DNA of 64,000 nucleotides from SHZI01 sp031395645 (GCA_031395645.1 JANNJM010000024.1:1-64000), one strand, 5' to 3'; counted from the first letter of the stretch, positions 1 through 8,317 are shown. The notes: a model not told the origin generated them from the letters alone. Numbers and translations are program-made.

Positions 1-211
1 GCGCCCGGCTCGCCACCCCGGGGGCGGGCCAGTTGGTACGGGCCGGGGGGGGCCGGGGGCCTGGCCTCCCCCCCCTGCCCCGGTGATGTGCATTGGGGGG
101 TTCGACGGCAAAGCCTTCCAACCCCGGCATCTAGAGGCTGCAACTGGGAACCCGCTTCGGCGGGTTTCCTTTTTGCCGAACCCCCAAGAAATCGAATAAG
201 GGTGCGCCGCC
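1..211. other. Left-edge intergenic stretch with a hairpin terminator
   Basis: No gene is supported here. The first 80 bases are dominated by long G and C runs. At 149-166 an AACCCGC / GCGGGTT hairpin with a TTCG loop is followed by TTTCCTTTTT, which looks like a rho-independent terminator for something left of the window. It resembles the AACCCGC-TGCAAG-GCGGGTT terminators that follow two genes of the accessory array at 41.2 and 42.8 kb, so an earlier related module may lie just outside the window; that is inference. Confidence 0.5.
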
Positions 212-1447
212 ATGTCCGCCGTCCCGAATCGAAGCCACGCACCGCTGCGTTGGAAATCTACACTCACCGCGTTCTTGCTGGCCACGACTTCTGTCTTCAT
301 GCCGGTTCAGGCGACCTTCTCGGCCACGAACGGGAAGATCGCGTTCGTCAGCGGCCGCGATGGTAACGACGAGATCTACGTCATGAACGCCAGCGGCTCG
401 AGCCAGATCCGGCTCACCAGCAACACGGCCAACGAAGGCGAGCCCAACTGGTCGCCTGACGGTGCCCGGATCGCATTCACGACCCAGCGCGATGGCAACG
501 ACGAGACCTACGTCATGAATGCCAACGGCTCGGGGCAGACCAACCTCAGCAACAACGTGGCGGACGAGTTCGGTCCCGCCTGGTCGCCCGACGGCACCCG
601 CATCGCGTTTGCCAGCACCCGCGATACCAACGAAGAGATCTACGTGATGAATGCCAACGGCACGGGTCAGACCCGCCTGACCAGCATCGGCTCGGACGAA
701 CGCGAGCCCGCCTGGTCGCCTGACGGCACCCGAATTGCGTTCGAAAGTGACCGCGATGGCAACCATGAGATCTACGTCATGAACGCCAACGGCACGTCTC
801 AGACCCGTCTGACCAGCAACCTGGCCGCGGACGTCAAGCCCGCCTGGTCACCCGACGGCACGCAGATCGCGTTCTACAGCAATCGTGATGGCGCCACCGA
901 AGTCTACGTGATGAACGCCAATGGTTCGGGTCAGGCCAGCCTCAGCAACAACGCGGCAGAAGACATCGACCCCGCCTGGGCTCCCGATGGCACCCGGATT
1001 GCGTTCGCGAGTAACCGCGACGGCAACCCCGAGATCTACGCCATGAACGCCAACGGTTCGAGCCCGACCAACCTGAGCAATAACGCGGCGGAAGAGGTCA
1101 GCCCGACCTGGCAGCCCGTTACGGACACTGATGGCGATGGCGTTGCGGACAGTGCCGACAACTGCACGCTGACCGCGAATCCGACGCAACTCGATGCCAA
1201 CCAGGATGGGTATGGCAACGCCTGTGATGCTGATCTCAATAATAGTGGAGTGGTGACGACGGCCGACTTCGGAATTCTGCGCTCGGTACTCAATCAGGCC
1301 GCCGGGTCGAGCGCCGCCGCCGCCGCCGCCGACCTGAACGGCAGCGGGACGGTGACGACAGCGGATTTTGGCATCCTGCGCGCGCGGCTCAACGGGCCGC
1401 CGGGGCCGTCAGGGCTGGCCTGTGCCGGGATGGTGCCGTGCCCGTGA
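212..1447 (+). CDS. Secreted TolB/PD40-type beta-propeller protein with TSP3 and dockerin-like tail
   Basis: 411 aa. An N-terminal signal peptide (basic RWK, then a hydrophobic stretch to about residue 35) sends it to the periplasm or outside. Residues about 42-300 hold six tandem repeats of about 44 aa with the pattern IAFxSxRDGNxEIYVMNANG...WSPDGTR, the PD40/TolB propeller signature. From residue 305 (DTDGDG...) follows a thrombospondin type 3 calcium loop, two dockerin-like EF loops (DLNNSGVVTTADF and DLNGSGTVTTADF) and a tail ending CAGMVPCP. This C-terminal block is almost the same as in four proteins at 39.6-46.5 kb. The gene points toward the 3' end of ssrA. Substrate and partner are unknown. 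Propeller fold and secretion are well supported; the role of the tail is not. Confidence 0.85.
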   Translation: MSAVPNRSHAPLRWKSTLTAFLLATTSVFMPVQATFSATNGKIAFVSGRDGNDEIYVMNASGSSQIRLTSNTANEGEPNWSPDGARIAFTTQRDGNDETYVMNANGSGQTNLSNNVADEFGPAWSPDGTRIAFASTRDTNEEIYVMNANGTGQTRLTSIGSDEREPAWSPDGTRIAFESDRDGNHEIYVMNANGTSQTRLTSNLAADVKPAWSPDGTQIAFYSNRDGATEVYVMNANGSGQASLSNNAAEDIDPAWAPDGTRIAFASNRDGNPEIYAMNANGSSPTNLSNNAAEEVSPTWQPVTDTDGDGVADSADNCTLTANPTQLDANQDGYGNACDADLNNSGVVTTADFGILRSVLNQAAGSSAAAAAADLNGSGTVTTADFGILRARLNGPPGPSGLACAGMVPCP

Positions 1448-1475
1448 TGCTGCGGAAGATGTTGCACTGGCTCGT

Positions 1476-1517
1476 ACCAACGAAAAACCCCGCGTTCTAG
1501 CGGGGTTTTTCGTTGGT
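1476..1517. terminator. Bidirectional terminator between propeller gene and ssrA
   Basis: A perfect 18-bp inverted repeat (1476-1493 and 1500-1517, loop GTTCTA) with A-run and T-run inside the arms. It can end transcription of the propeller gene on the plus strand and of the tmRNA on the minus strand, since it lies two bases beyond the tmRNA 3' end. Confidence 0.85.
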
Positions 1518-1519
1518 AG

Positions 1520-1886
1520 TGGTGGAGGCGGCGGGAATCGAACCCGCGTCCGCAAGTCCGCTGCCCTCAGATCTACATGCGTATTCCGCCTTTTGTCTTA
1601 CTGGCAGCTACCCGACGGACAGGGACAACTGACAGCCAGTCCGGTTGATGGGCTTTAACGTGAAGATCCCGGACGAACCCGCACGCGATCCTGTGGTTGA
1701 TGACTCCTGGTGCTGGACCGCACAGGTACGGTGCCAGTCAGAAGGCTCTCAAGACTGGTTTTTAAGCAGCGAGAGCGTAGTTGTCGTCGTTGGCAACTAA
1801 GTTGTTTGCAGATGGATTTACGAGGTGATCTGCACCTCGGCATGCACTAAGGGGTTTGTAACCCACGTCGAAACCATGTCGCCCCC
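1520..1886 (-). ncRNA. ssrA: tmRNA (transfer-messenger RNA)
   Basis: About 367 nt on the minus strand. The 5' end GGGGGCG pairs with CGCCTCC next to the 3' A-CCA (one G-U pair), and the T arm GCGGG-TTCGATT-CCCGC is at 1532-1548. The tag reading frame lies at 1762-1794 and encodes ANDDNYALAA followed by TAA; TAGTT stands just before the resume codon GCC, as in other tmRNAs. It rescues stalled ribosomes together with SmpB, whose gene is just upstream on the same strand. Its 3' end faces the dockerin-tailed propeller gene. Confidence 0.96.
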
Positions 1887-1951
1887 AGCCTCTTGATTAT
1901 TGGGCCCCTGGTCGTGGAAGACAAGGGCGGGGGTCGCGCCTGAAGGCGCTC

Positions 1952-2461
1952 CTACCCGCGGCGCAGCACGCGGCCTTTTTGCCGCTGCCAGTCCCGGTCC
2001 TTGATCGAATCCCGCTTGTCCCGGGTGTTCTTGCCCTTGGCGAGCCCCAGCGTCACTTTGGCCCGTCCGCCCACCCAGTTCATGGCCAGCGGCACCAGGG
2101 TGTAGCCGTCGCGCTCCACGGCACCCTTCAGCCGGTCGATTTCGCGGCGGTGGAGCAGGAGCTTGCGCATGCGCACGGGATTGGCCTCCACGTGCGTGGA
2201 GGCGGAGGTGAGCGGCGTGATGTGTGCGCCGATCAGCCACGCCTCGTCGTCGCGGAAGATCGCGTACGCTTCCTTGAGGTTCGCTTTCGCCTCCCGGAGG
2301 CTCTTCACCTCCCAGCCGAGCAGGGCGAGGCCTGCTTCCAGCCTGTCCTCAATATAGAAGTCGAAGCGCGCCTTGCGGTTCTCGGCGATCAGGCGCGGGG
2401 TCTTGTCGACTTTCTTCGTTTTCGAAGGTACGGCGGGTTTGCTGGATTTTCTGGCGGTCAT
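1952..2461 (-). CDS. smpB: SsrA-binding protein SmpB
   Basis: 169 aa. SmpB binds the tRNA-like domain of tmRNA and brings it to stalled ribosomes. Recognisable family stretches are ENRKARFDFYIED, GWEVKSLREAK, GAHITPL and the basic C-terminal tail (GLAKGKNTRDKRDSIKDRDW) that enters the ribosomal mRNA channel. A basic N-terminal extension of about 20 residues (SSKPAVPSKTKKVDK) precedes the core. It lies directly upstream of ssrA on the same strand, the usual pairing, and diverges from ratA. Confidence 0.97.
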   Translation of the reverse strand: MTARKSSKPAVPSKTKKVDKTPRLIAENRKARFDFYIEDRLEAGLALLGWEVKSLREAKANLKEAYAIFRDDEAWLIGAHITPLTSASTHVEANPVRMRKLLLHRREIDRLKGAVERDGYTLVPLAMNWVGGRAKVTLGLAKGKNTRDKRDSIKDRDWQRQKGRVLRRG

Positions 2462-2514
2462 TCGGCAACAATCCTGCCAAGTTCAGTGGAGCAGCGAAAG
2501 CGAATTCACTTCCG

Positions 2515-2958
2515 ATGCGCGAAGTTCATCGCAGTGCCATCGTGCCGTATCCGGCGGAGGCTATGTTCGCACTCGTCGCGGACCTGGAGTCGTACCCGCA
2601 ATTCCTGCCAGGCTGCACGGCAAGTTCTGTTCTGTCCCGGGACCCGCCGAGGCTCGTAGCCAGTCTGTCGCTCTCGCGGGGACCCTTTGCGTCCAGCTTT
2701 ACGACCTGCAACACGCTGGAGCCGCCGCGCCGCATGACCATGGAGCTGGTGGACGGTCCCTTCAAGAGTCTGCACGGCGAGTGGCAGGTCACGCCGCTGG
2801 GTGACCTCTTAGCTCAGCAGGGCTGCCGTATTGATCTTCGCGTGCAGTTCCAGTTTGCCAGCGTGGCCCGGGACTGGCTGCTGGGACCGGCGTTCGAGCT
2901 CACCTGCAGTAGCCTCGTCGATGCCTTTGTAGCGCGCGCCAAGGCGGTCTACGGCTGA
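2515..2958 (+). CDS. ratA: RatA-family / Coq10-like START-domain protein
   Basis: 147 aa, a single polyketide cyclase/START-like fold beginning MREVHRSAIVPYPAEAMFALVADLESYPQFLPGC, typical of the RatA (YfjG) family next to smpB. Members have been described as a toxin that blocks ribosome subunit association and as relatives of the ubiquinone-binding protein Coq10; which applies here cannot be told from sequence. The partner gene ratB/rnfH, often next to ratA, is absent: bamE follows convergently after 2 bp. The start ATG is the only one that keeps the full domain. Confidence 0.9.
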   Translation: MREVHRSAIVPYPAEAMFALVADLESYPQFLPGCTASSVLSRDPPRLVASLSLSRGPFASSFTTCNTLEPPRRMTMELVDGPFKSLHGEWQVTPLGDLLAQQGCRIDLRVQFQFASVARDWLLGPAFELTCSSLVDAFVARAKAVYG

Positions 2959-2960
2959 CG

Positions 2961-3314
2961 TCAGCCCTGCTTGCCGATGGGCACGTCCCGGCGCACTTTT
3001 AGGACAAGGTCGCCGTCAAAGTCGACTACCACCCAGCGCTGGGCGGTTTTCCTGCTCTTGCCGGCGCTGAGGTAGTACATGTAGTCCCAGCGGTCGTTGC
3101 GGAAGGGGTCGGCTGCCACCGGCGTGCCCAGCAGGTAGCGCACCTGGCTGCGGGTCATGCCGGGCTGGATCGCCTCGATGTCCTCCTGGTCGAGCAGGTT
3201 GCCCTGTTGCACGTCCAGCCGATAAACGCAGCCACCCACCATTCCGGCCGGTAAGGCCAGCAGGAGTGTCAGGCCGAGATTGCGAAGACTGCCGAGCAGC
3301 GGGGAGGGTGCCAT
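2961..3314 (-). CDS. bamE: Outer membrane assembly lipoprotein BamE (SmpA/OmlA)
   Basis: 117 aa. The N-terminal lipoprotein signal runs through LLLALPAGMVGG to Cys29 (lipobox VGGC, slightly unusual Gly at -2). The mature part has the SmpA/OmlA pattern: NLLDQEDIEAIQPGMTRSQVRYLLGTP, then DPFRNDRWDYMYY. BamE is an accessory lipoprotein of the BAM complex that inserts beta-barrel proteins into the outer membrane. It is divergent from fur, with about 50 bp between them, as in many gammaproteobacteria. Confidence 0.95.
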   Translation of the reverse strand: MAPSPLLGSLRNLGLTLLLALPAGMVGGCVYRLDVQQGNLLDQEDIEAIQPGMTRSQVRYLLGTPVAADPFRNDRWDYMYYLSAGKSRKTAQRWVVVDFDGDLVLKVRRDVPIGKQG

Positions 3315-3363
3315 AATCGGACTGCATCATAGCCGATCAACGCGACCACGGATCACCCCCCCT

Positions 3364-3765
3364 ATGGAGTCCAAGGAACTACGCAAGGCCGGCCTCAGGG
3401 CGACGACTCCCCGGTTAAGGATCCTTGAGGTTCTGCAGGAGGGCGGTCCCCAGCACCTCAGCGCGGAAGAGATCTACCGGCGCCTGGCCGATGCGGGCGA
3501 CGATGTGGGTCTCGCCACGGTTTACCGCGTGTTGACCCAGTTCGAGCAGGCAGGACTCGTGACGCGCCACAATTTCGCCAGTGATCACTCGGTGTTCGAG
3601 CTCGAGTCCGGCCGGCATCACGACCACATGGTCTGCATCGAAACCGGCCGGGTGGTGGAATTCGCCAATGACGAGATCGAGCGACTGCAGCGCGACATTG
3701 CGGGCCGGCACGGCTACGACCTGGTCGACCACAGTCTCGTGCTGTACGTAAAGCCAAAGACCTAG
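3364..3765 (+). CDS. fur: Ferric uptake regulator Fur
   Basis: 133 aa from ATG 3364 (MESKELRKAGLRATTPRLRILEVLQ); the frame is open further upstream but this start matches family length. It has an N-terminal winged helix (residues 1-80) and a C-terminal dimerisation/metal domain with the HHDHMVC signature. The second Cys of the CxxC zinc motif is replaced (CIETG), as in Pseudomonas-type Fur that lacks the structural zinc site. It represses iron-uptake genes with Fe(II) as co-repressor. Divergent from bamE and convergent with recN. Confidence 0.96.
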   Translation: MESKELRKAGLRATTPRLRILEVLQEGGPQHLSAEEIYRRLADAGDDVGLATVYRVLTQFEQAGLVTRHNFASDHSVFELESGRHHDHMVCIETGRVVEFANDEIERLQRDIAGRHGYDLVDHSLVLYVKPKT

Positions 3766-3767
3766 CG

Positions 3768-3826
3768 GCGATAATGAGGACATGCCTCTTTTCCCCCGGG
3801 TAATTGAGGCATGTCCCCATTATCGC
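3768..3826. repeat. 21-bp imperfect palindrome between fur and recN, MITE/REP-like
   Basis: Left arm 3768-3788 and right arm 3806-3826 match in 20 of 21 positions, with a 17-nt loop containing CCCCCGGG. It lies between the convergent genes fur and recN and may end transcription from both sides. The right arm supplies the last Arg codon and the TAA stop of recN, so the element has replaced the original recN end. The GGGGACATGCCTC core looks like short mobile palindromes, but no second copy was found in this window. Confidence 0.7.
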
Positions 3827-5526
3827 TCGCGGCCGGAGCCGCTCCTGCCCTGCGCGAGCATTTCGCCCGCGTGCGCGCGCGTTTGCTCCGTAATTTTCAC
3901 GCCGCCCAGCATGCGCGCGGTTTCCTCCACGCGCTCGTCTGCCGTCAGCATACGCACGGCTGTCCTGGTCTTGCCTGCCCGCGTGGCTTTGCTGATTGTG
4001 GCCTGGTGCTCGGCCAGCGTTGCGACCTGGGGCAGGTGCGTAACACACAGCACCTGCCTTCCAGTGCTGAGTTCACGCAGGCGCCGGCCCACCATTTCGG
4101 CCACCGCGCCACCCACGCCCGCGTCCACTTCGTCGAAGACCAGGGTGGGCGCGCCCCTGCTGGTGGTGGCCACGACCTGGATGGCGAGATTCAGTCGCGA
4201 GAGTTCGCCGCCAGACGCCACCCGGCTCATTGCGGCGGGTGGTTGTCCCGCATTGGTGGTCACAAAAAATTCCACGTCGTCCGCTCCGTGCGCGCCCACG
4301 GCACTATCCGCCAGTGGTGACACCCGAGCTTCGAATCGCCCGCCAGACATGCCGAGCGTGGTCATGTTGCGGGTCACTGCAGCGTCGAGCGAGAGGGCAA
4401 CAGACTGCCGGCCCGCTGTCAGCTTTGCGCTCAGCGACAGGAGTTCCGCACGGCGCAGACGCGCTGTGTCAGCGAGGCGCTCCAGGGTTAGCTCCCCGGC
4501 ACTTAAGGCCGCCAGCTCTTCCTGGAGTCGCTCGAGATGCATCGGCAGCTCGTCGGGGGTGCAGCGGTGCTTGCGTGCAATGTCGTGCAGGCTCGCGAGC
4601 CGGTCAGCGATGGCCGTCTCCCGCCCGGGATCCTGGTCGAGACTTGCCAGCCGCTGCCGCAGCAGGCTGGTTGCTTCACCGAGTTGAGCCTCAGCGTCAG
4701 CCAGCAGCCGCAATGCACCGTCGAGCTCCGGGTCGAAGCGCAGCACGTCATTCAGCGCGCGCCGCGCGCCCCCGATTGCGGCCTGTGCTGAGGTTTCCTC
4801 GTCGTCATAGGTGCGGGCAAGTGCCCGGTCGAGCGCCTCGCCAATGCGCAGGCGATGGGCGAGGGTGGTGTGTTCGCGCTCCAGTTCAGCGTACTCACCG
4901 TACTTCGGTCGCAAGACGTCCAGTTCGCGCACCTGAAAGCTCAGCAGTTCGAGGCGGCTGTCGCGATCGCGCTGGCTGGCGGTCATCTGCTGCAGGGCCG
5001 ATTCGGTGGCCAGGCAGGCCGCGTGGGCCGTGCTGACCTGATTCAGGAGCTCTGCATGCCCCGCGAGTCCGTCGAGTACGTCCCGCTGAGCCGCGCGGTG
5101 CCGCAGTGACTGGTAGTTCTGCTGGCCGCAGATATCAACGAGCGTCGCACCCAGCTCGCGCAGTGTGTGGACGGCGACCGGTCGCCCGTTGATCCACGCT
5201 TTAGAGCGCCCATCGGTAGTGATGGTCCGCCGCAGCAGGCAGCTGTCGCCCTCATCGGCCAGTTCGTTGTCGGCCAGCCAGCGGCTGGCCGAACTGATCC
5301 CCGGGCTGCTGCTCGCCGTAGTAAATGTTGCCAGCACCTCAAGGCGGCTGGCTCCGGCGCGAATCGCCTGGGCGTCACCGCGTTCGCCCAGAGCGAGCGC
5401 GAGGGCGTCGATCAAAATGGACTTGCCGGCGCCGGTTTCCCCCGTGAGCACGGTAAAGCCGTGTTCAAATTCCACGGTGATGGCCTCAATGACCGCGAGA
5501 TCGCGAATCTGCAGCTGGGTCAGCAT
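3820..5526 (-). CDS. recN: DNA repair protein RecN
   Basis: 568 aa SMC-like ATPase for double-strand break repair. It begins MLTQLQIRDLAVIEAITVEFEHGF with Walker A GETGAGKS at about residues 29-36, has a central coiled-coil region, then the ABC signature (MSRVASGGELSRL) and Walker B (PTLVFDEVDAGVGG) near residues 430-475. It follows nadK by 12 bp on the same strand, the usual pair. The C-terminal codons lie in the palindrome at 3768-3826. The fold and motifs are complete. Confidence 0.97.
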   Translation of the reverse strand: MLTQLQIRDLAVIEAITVEFEHGFTVLTGETGAGKSILIDALALALGERGDAQAIRAGASRLEVLATFTTASSSPGISSASRWLADNELADEGDSCLLRRTITTDGRSKAWINGRPVAVHTLRELGATLVDICGQQNYQSLRHRAAQRDVLDGLAGHAELLNQVSTAHAACLATESALQQMTASQRDRDSRLELLSFQVRELDVLRPKYGEYAELEREHTTLAHRLRIGEALDRALARTYDDEETSAQAAIGGARRALNDVLRFDPELDGALRLLADAEAQLGEATSLLRQRLASLDQDPGRETAIADRLASLHDIARKHRCTPDELPMHLERLQEELAALSAGELTLERLADTARLRRAELLSLSAKLTAGRQSVALSLDAAVTRNMTTLGMSGGRFEARVSPLADSAVGAHGADDVEFFVTTNAGQPPAAMSRVASGGELSRLNLAIQVVATTSRGAPTLVFDEVDAGVGGAVAEMVGRRLRELSTGRQVLCVTHLPQVATLAEHQATISKATRAGKTRTAVRMLTADERVEETARMLGGVKITEQTRAHAGEMLAQGRSGSGRER

Positions 5527-5538
5527 GCGCGACGGCCC

Positions 5539-6492
5539 TTAGGCCTTGTGGCCCGCCGTGACTGGTTTCTGGCCCCGGTCGCGCGTATCCCGTCCCCAGA
5601 GCAGCTTGCTGCGCAGGATGTCGAAATAGTCGTAACCAACAGGGTGCACCAGTTCGATCCGCTCCCGGGCAGCGCTCACCCGAACGCTCCAGCCGGGCCC
5701 GAGACGACCCAGTAGTTCGCCATCGCAGGTCACCTCGGCGCGGTCGACCTGCTTCGACTTGGGCGATGGGGTGGCGTGCAGGCGGACCTCAGCAACCCGA
5801 TTGCCCGGGATAACCAGTGGCCTATCGCTCAGCGTATGGGGGCAAATCGGTGTCAGCACGAGGGCATCGAGGCCCGGTTCGACGATTGGGCCGCCGCAGC
5901 TGAGTGCGTAGGCGGTAGAGCCGGTCGGGGTGGCGATGATGAACCCGTCACCCAGGTGGGTGTTCACGTAGCCGCCGTCTACAAAGGTCTGGTACTCAAC
6001 CATGCGTCCCGTATCGTGCCGCTTGACGACCACGTCGTTCAGAGCGAAGGCGCTCGCTACCACAGATGTCTTGCGTACGATGGAAGCAATGAGCAGCATG
6101 CGCTGCTCGCTGACGAAATGGCCTGCCAGGATCTGATCAATGTGTGCCAGCATGTGCTCAGGGCCGAGATCGGCAAGGAAGCCGAGTCGCCCGCGATTGA
6201 TCCCGAGCAGCGGGATCTTGCGGCCCGCAATGCGGCGTGCGGCATAGAGCATGCTACCGTCGCCACCGATGGCTACCACCAGGTCCACACCTACGGCGAG
6301 CCGGTCTTCGGCCACCCGCTTCGCGCTGGCCGGAAGCGCACGCGTGCGCACCGCCCGGCTGACTTTCACGGCGCACCCGGCCTGCAACAGGTGTGGCGCC
6401 AGGATGCGCATGGCCTCAAGGGCCCGCGGATCGCGCGGGTTACCCATCAGGGCAATTGAAGCGAAGCGTCGCTGTCGGGGCTTCTTGTTCAT
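5539..6492 (-). CDS. nadK: NAD kinase
   Basis: 317 aa. It phosphorylates NAD to NADP using ATP or polyphosphate. The GGDG motif (VVAIGGDGSMLYAAR, about residue 75) and the later GDGFIIATPTGSTAYALSCGG segment are the NAD kinase signatures. It is slightly longer than usual because of a basic N-terminus (NKKPRQRRF). First gene of nadK-recN, divergent from hrcA with only 62 bp between, so the CIRCE-like element there could also affect nadK. Confidence 0.97.
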   Translation of the reverse strand: MNKKPRQRRFASIALMGNPRDPRALEAMRILAPHLLQAGCAVKVSRAVRTRALPASAKRVAEDRLAVGVDLVVAIGGDGSMLYAARRIAGRKIPLLGINRGRLGFLADLGPEHMLAHIDQILAGHFVSEQRMLLIASIVRKTSVVASAFALNDVVVKRHDTGRMVEYQTFVDGGYVNTHLGDGFIIATPTGSTAYALSCGGPIVEPGLDALVLTPICPHTLSDRPLVIPGNRVAEVRLHATPSPKSKQVDRAEVTCDGELLGRLGPGWSVRVSAARERIELVHPVGYDYFDILRSKLLWGRDTRDRGQKPVTAGHKA

Positions 6493-6513
6493 ATTTCTTT
6501 TCTTATCATGACC

Positions 6514-6540
6514 TTGACACTCTCCAGAGGCGATTGCTAG
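6514..6540 (+). promoter_or_regulatory. CIRCE-like HrcA operator upstream of hrcA
   Basis: TTGACACTC-N9-GATTGCTAG matches the CIRCE consensus TTAGCACTC-N9-GAGTGCTAA at 14 of 18 arm positions with the exact 9-nt spacer, and ends 14 bp before the hrcA start. TTGACA at 6514-6519 could also serve as a -35 box. This suggests HrcA autorepression of hrcA-grpE and possibly an effect on divergent nadK. The match is imperfect, so binding is inferred. Confidence 0.65.
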
Positions 6541-6554
6541 CGTTCCGCGCAGCC

Positions 6555-7649
6555 ATGGCGACCGATCTCACCGCTGATCTTCCATCCGAACGCGCCCGGC
6601 GCATTCTTCGCATCCTGGTCGAACATTACATCCGCGAGGGGCAGCCCGTCGGCTCCCGGACCCTGTCGCGCAGCGCAAGCCTCGACCTGAGTCCGGCCAC
6701 GATTCGCAACGTCATGGCAGACCTGGAAGACTTAGGGTTCATCGCCGCCCCCCACACGAGCGCCGGCCGGGTGCCCACTGCCAAAGGGTACCGCTTTTTC
6801 GTTGACACGCTCGTGCGGCTGCAGCCCATGGCGCAGCCCGATGTGTTGCGTCTCCAGAATCAGCTCGAAGACCGTTTCCGGGGCGATGCCAAGGCCATTG
6901 CATCCGCCGCCTCGTCCGCGCTGTCGTCGCTGACGAGCCTCGCAGGCGTCGTCACCATCCCGCGCCCGCACCACACGACCCTGCGGCACATCGAATTTCT
7001 GCCCCTGTCCGGGCGCCGCGTACTCGTCATCCTCGTGGTGAACGATGCAGAGGTCCAGAACCGGATCCTGGACATGGAGCGGGATTACTCCGACGACGAA
7101 CTCCGGCGCGCAGCAAATTTCCTCAATGACCGCTTCACCGGACGCAATCTCGATGAGGTCCGGACCCAGCTGCTGGCCGATCTCGACGGCACCCGGGAGT
7201 TCATGAACCGCCTCATGCTGGACTCGATCGCCATCGCTGATCACAACCAGCAGCCCGGGTTGGAAGGCAGCGGGTATGTCCTTTCGGGCGAAACGAAGCT
7301 GATGAATTTCCAGGAACTCTCGGGCGTCGAGAAGATCAAGCAGCTCTTCCAGGCTTTTGGCGAGCAGCGTGAGATCCTGACCCTGCTCGATCGGAGCGTG
7401 GCCGCCCAGGGCGTCCAGATCTTCATCGGCGAGGAATCCGGCTACCGCATCCTTGATGAGTGCACGATAGTGGCCGCCCCGTATACTGTGGACGACCAGA
7501 TCGTTGGCGTTCTGGGCGTCATTGGTCCCACGCGGATGGCCTATGAGCGCGTCATACCCATCGTTGATGTCACGGCCCGCCTGGTTGGTGCCGCCCTGAA
7601 TGCCGGCGCGGCTTCCGGCTGGAGCCCGGGCTTGAATTCCGACTCCTGA
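6555..7649 (+). CDS. hrcA: Heat-inducible transcription repressor HrcA
   Basis: 364 aa from ATG 6555 (MATDLTADLPSERARRILRILVEHYI). N-terminal winged helix (residues about 8-80, with SLDLSPATIRNVMADLEDLGF as recognition region), then the GAF-like and dimerisation domains. HrcA represses chaperone genes by binding CIRCE; a CIRCE-like site lies just upstream. First gene of the hrcA-grpE-dnaK-dnaJ cluster. The open frame extends further left but into nadK, so this start is preferred. Confidence 0.96.
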   Translation: MATDLTADLPSERARRILRILVEHYIREGQPVGSRTLSRSASLDLSPATIRNVMADLEDLGFIAAPHTSAGRVPTAKGYRFFVDTLVRLQPMAQPDVLRLQNQLEDRFRGDAKAIASAASSALSSLTSLAGVVTIPRPHHTTLRHIEFLPLSGRRVLVILVVNDAEVQNRILDMERDYSDDELRRAANFLNDRFTGRNLDEVRTQLLADLDGTREFMNRLMLDSIAIADHNQQPGLEGSGYVLSGETKLMNFQELSGVEKIKQLFQAFGEQREILTLLDRSVAAQGVQIFIGEESGYRILDECTIVAAPYTVDDQIVGVLGVIGPTRMAYERVIPIVDVTARLVGAALNAGAASGWSPGLNSDS

Positions 7650-7714
7650 CCCCAATACCCGGGGTGACGGAGCAGCATCCGCCACTTTCTGCGCGTCCCG
7701 AAGGAGCCTGCCCG

Positions 7715-8317
7715 ATGCCCGATACCGAACAGCCGGACTTCTTGGCCCCGGCGGCCGACCGTCGCCCGGAGGGCGATCCAGCCCGACCAGCGGGTGACCC
7801 GGTAGTGGAGCTGCGGGTCGCACTTGAAAAGGCCGAAGCGGCCGGCACGGAGAACTGGAACCGCTACCTCCGGTCCGTTGCGGAACTCGACAACGTCCGC
7901 AAGCGGGCGGCCCGCGACGTCGAGGCGGCCCGCCGGTCGGGTGTGGAGAGATTGGCCGGCGAACTTCTCGGCATCGTTGACAGCCTCGAAATGGGCCTGG
8001 AAACGGCCGGCAGTGCCTCTGTCGAGAGCCTGGTGGCAGGCAAGCAGGCCGCGTTGCGCCTGCTCCGGGCGGCGTTTGACAGGTTCGGCATCGAGGTCGT
8101 GGATCCGGTGGGCCAGCCCTTCGATCCGCAGCTGCACGAGGCCATGAGCATGCAGCCCTCGACCACGGCGATACCCGGTTCGGTGCTTGCCGTGTTGCAG
8201 AAGGGCTACCGGCTCGGTGACCGTCTGCTGCGGCCGGCCCGGGTCATCGTGGCTGGAGAGCCTGTGGTTTCGGGCGCCACCCAGACGGGTGGAGAAGATT
8301 CGCCTGACGGGTCTTGA
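7715..8317 (+). CDS. grpE: Nucleotide exchange factor GrpE
   Basis: 200 aa from ATG 7715, which has AAGGAG at 7701-7706 eight bases upstream; an earlier in-frame start at 7664 lacks this. A proline- and acid-rich N-terminus leads into the long dimeric helix (ENWNRYLRSVAELDNVRKRAARD) and the C-terminal beta domain (VDPVGQPFDPQLHEAMS... VLAVLQKGYRLGDRLLRPARV). It releases ADP from DnaK. The stop codon lies inside a sigma-32-type promoter for dnaK. Confidence 0.95.
   Translation: MPDTEQPDFLAPAADRRPEGDPARPAGDPVVELRVALEKAEAAGTENWNRYLRSVAELDNVRKRAARDVEAARRSGVERLAGELLGIVDSLEMGLETAGSASVESLVAGKQAALRLLRAAFDRFGIEVVDPVGQPFDPQLHEAMSMQPSTTAIPGSVLAVLQKGYRLGDRLLRPARVIVAGEPVVSGATQTGGEDSPDGS

Noticed and set aside
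1..80. Long G runs as a possible G-quadruplex regulator
   Set aside because: At the window edge with no visible neighbour gene to the left; cannot be tied to any function.
131..766. 211-aa minus-strand open frame under the propeller gene
   Set aside because: It is the shadow of the repeated propeller codons; its own repeats mirror the plus-strand blades, and it lacks a ribosome-binding site.
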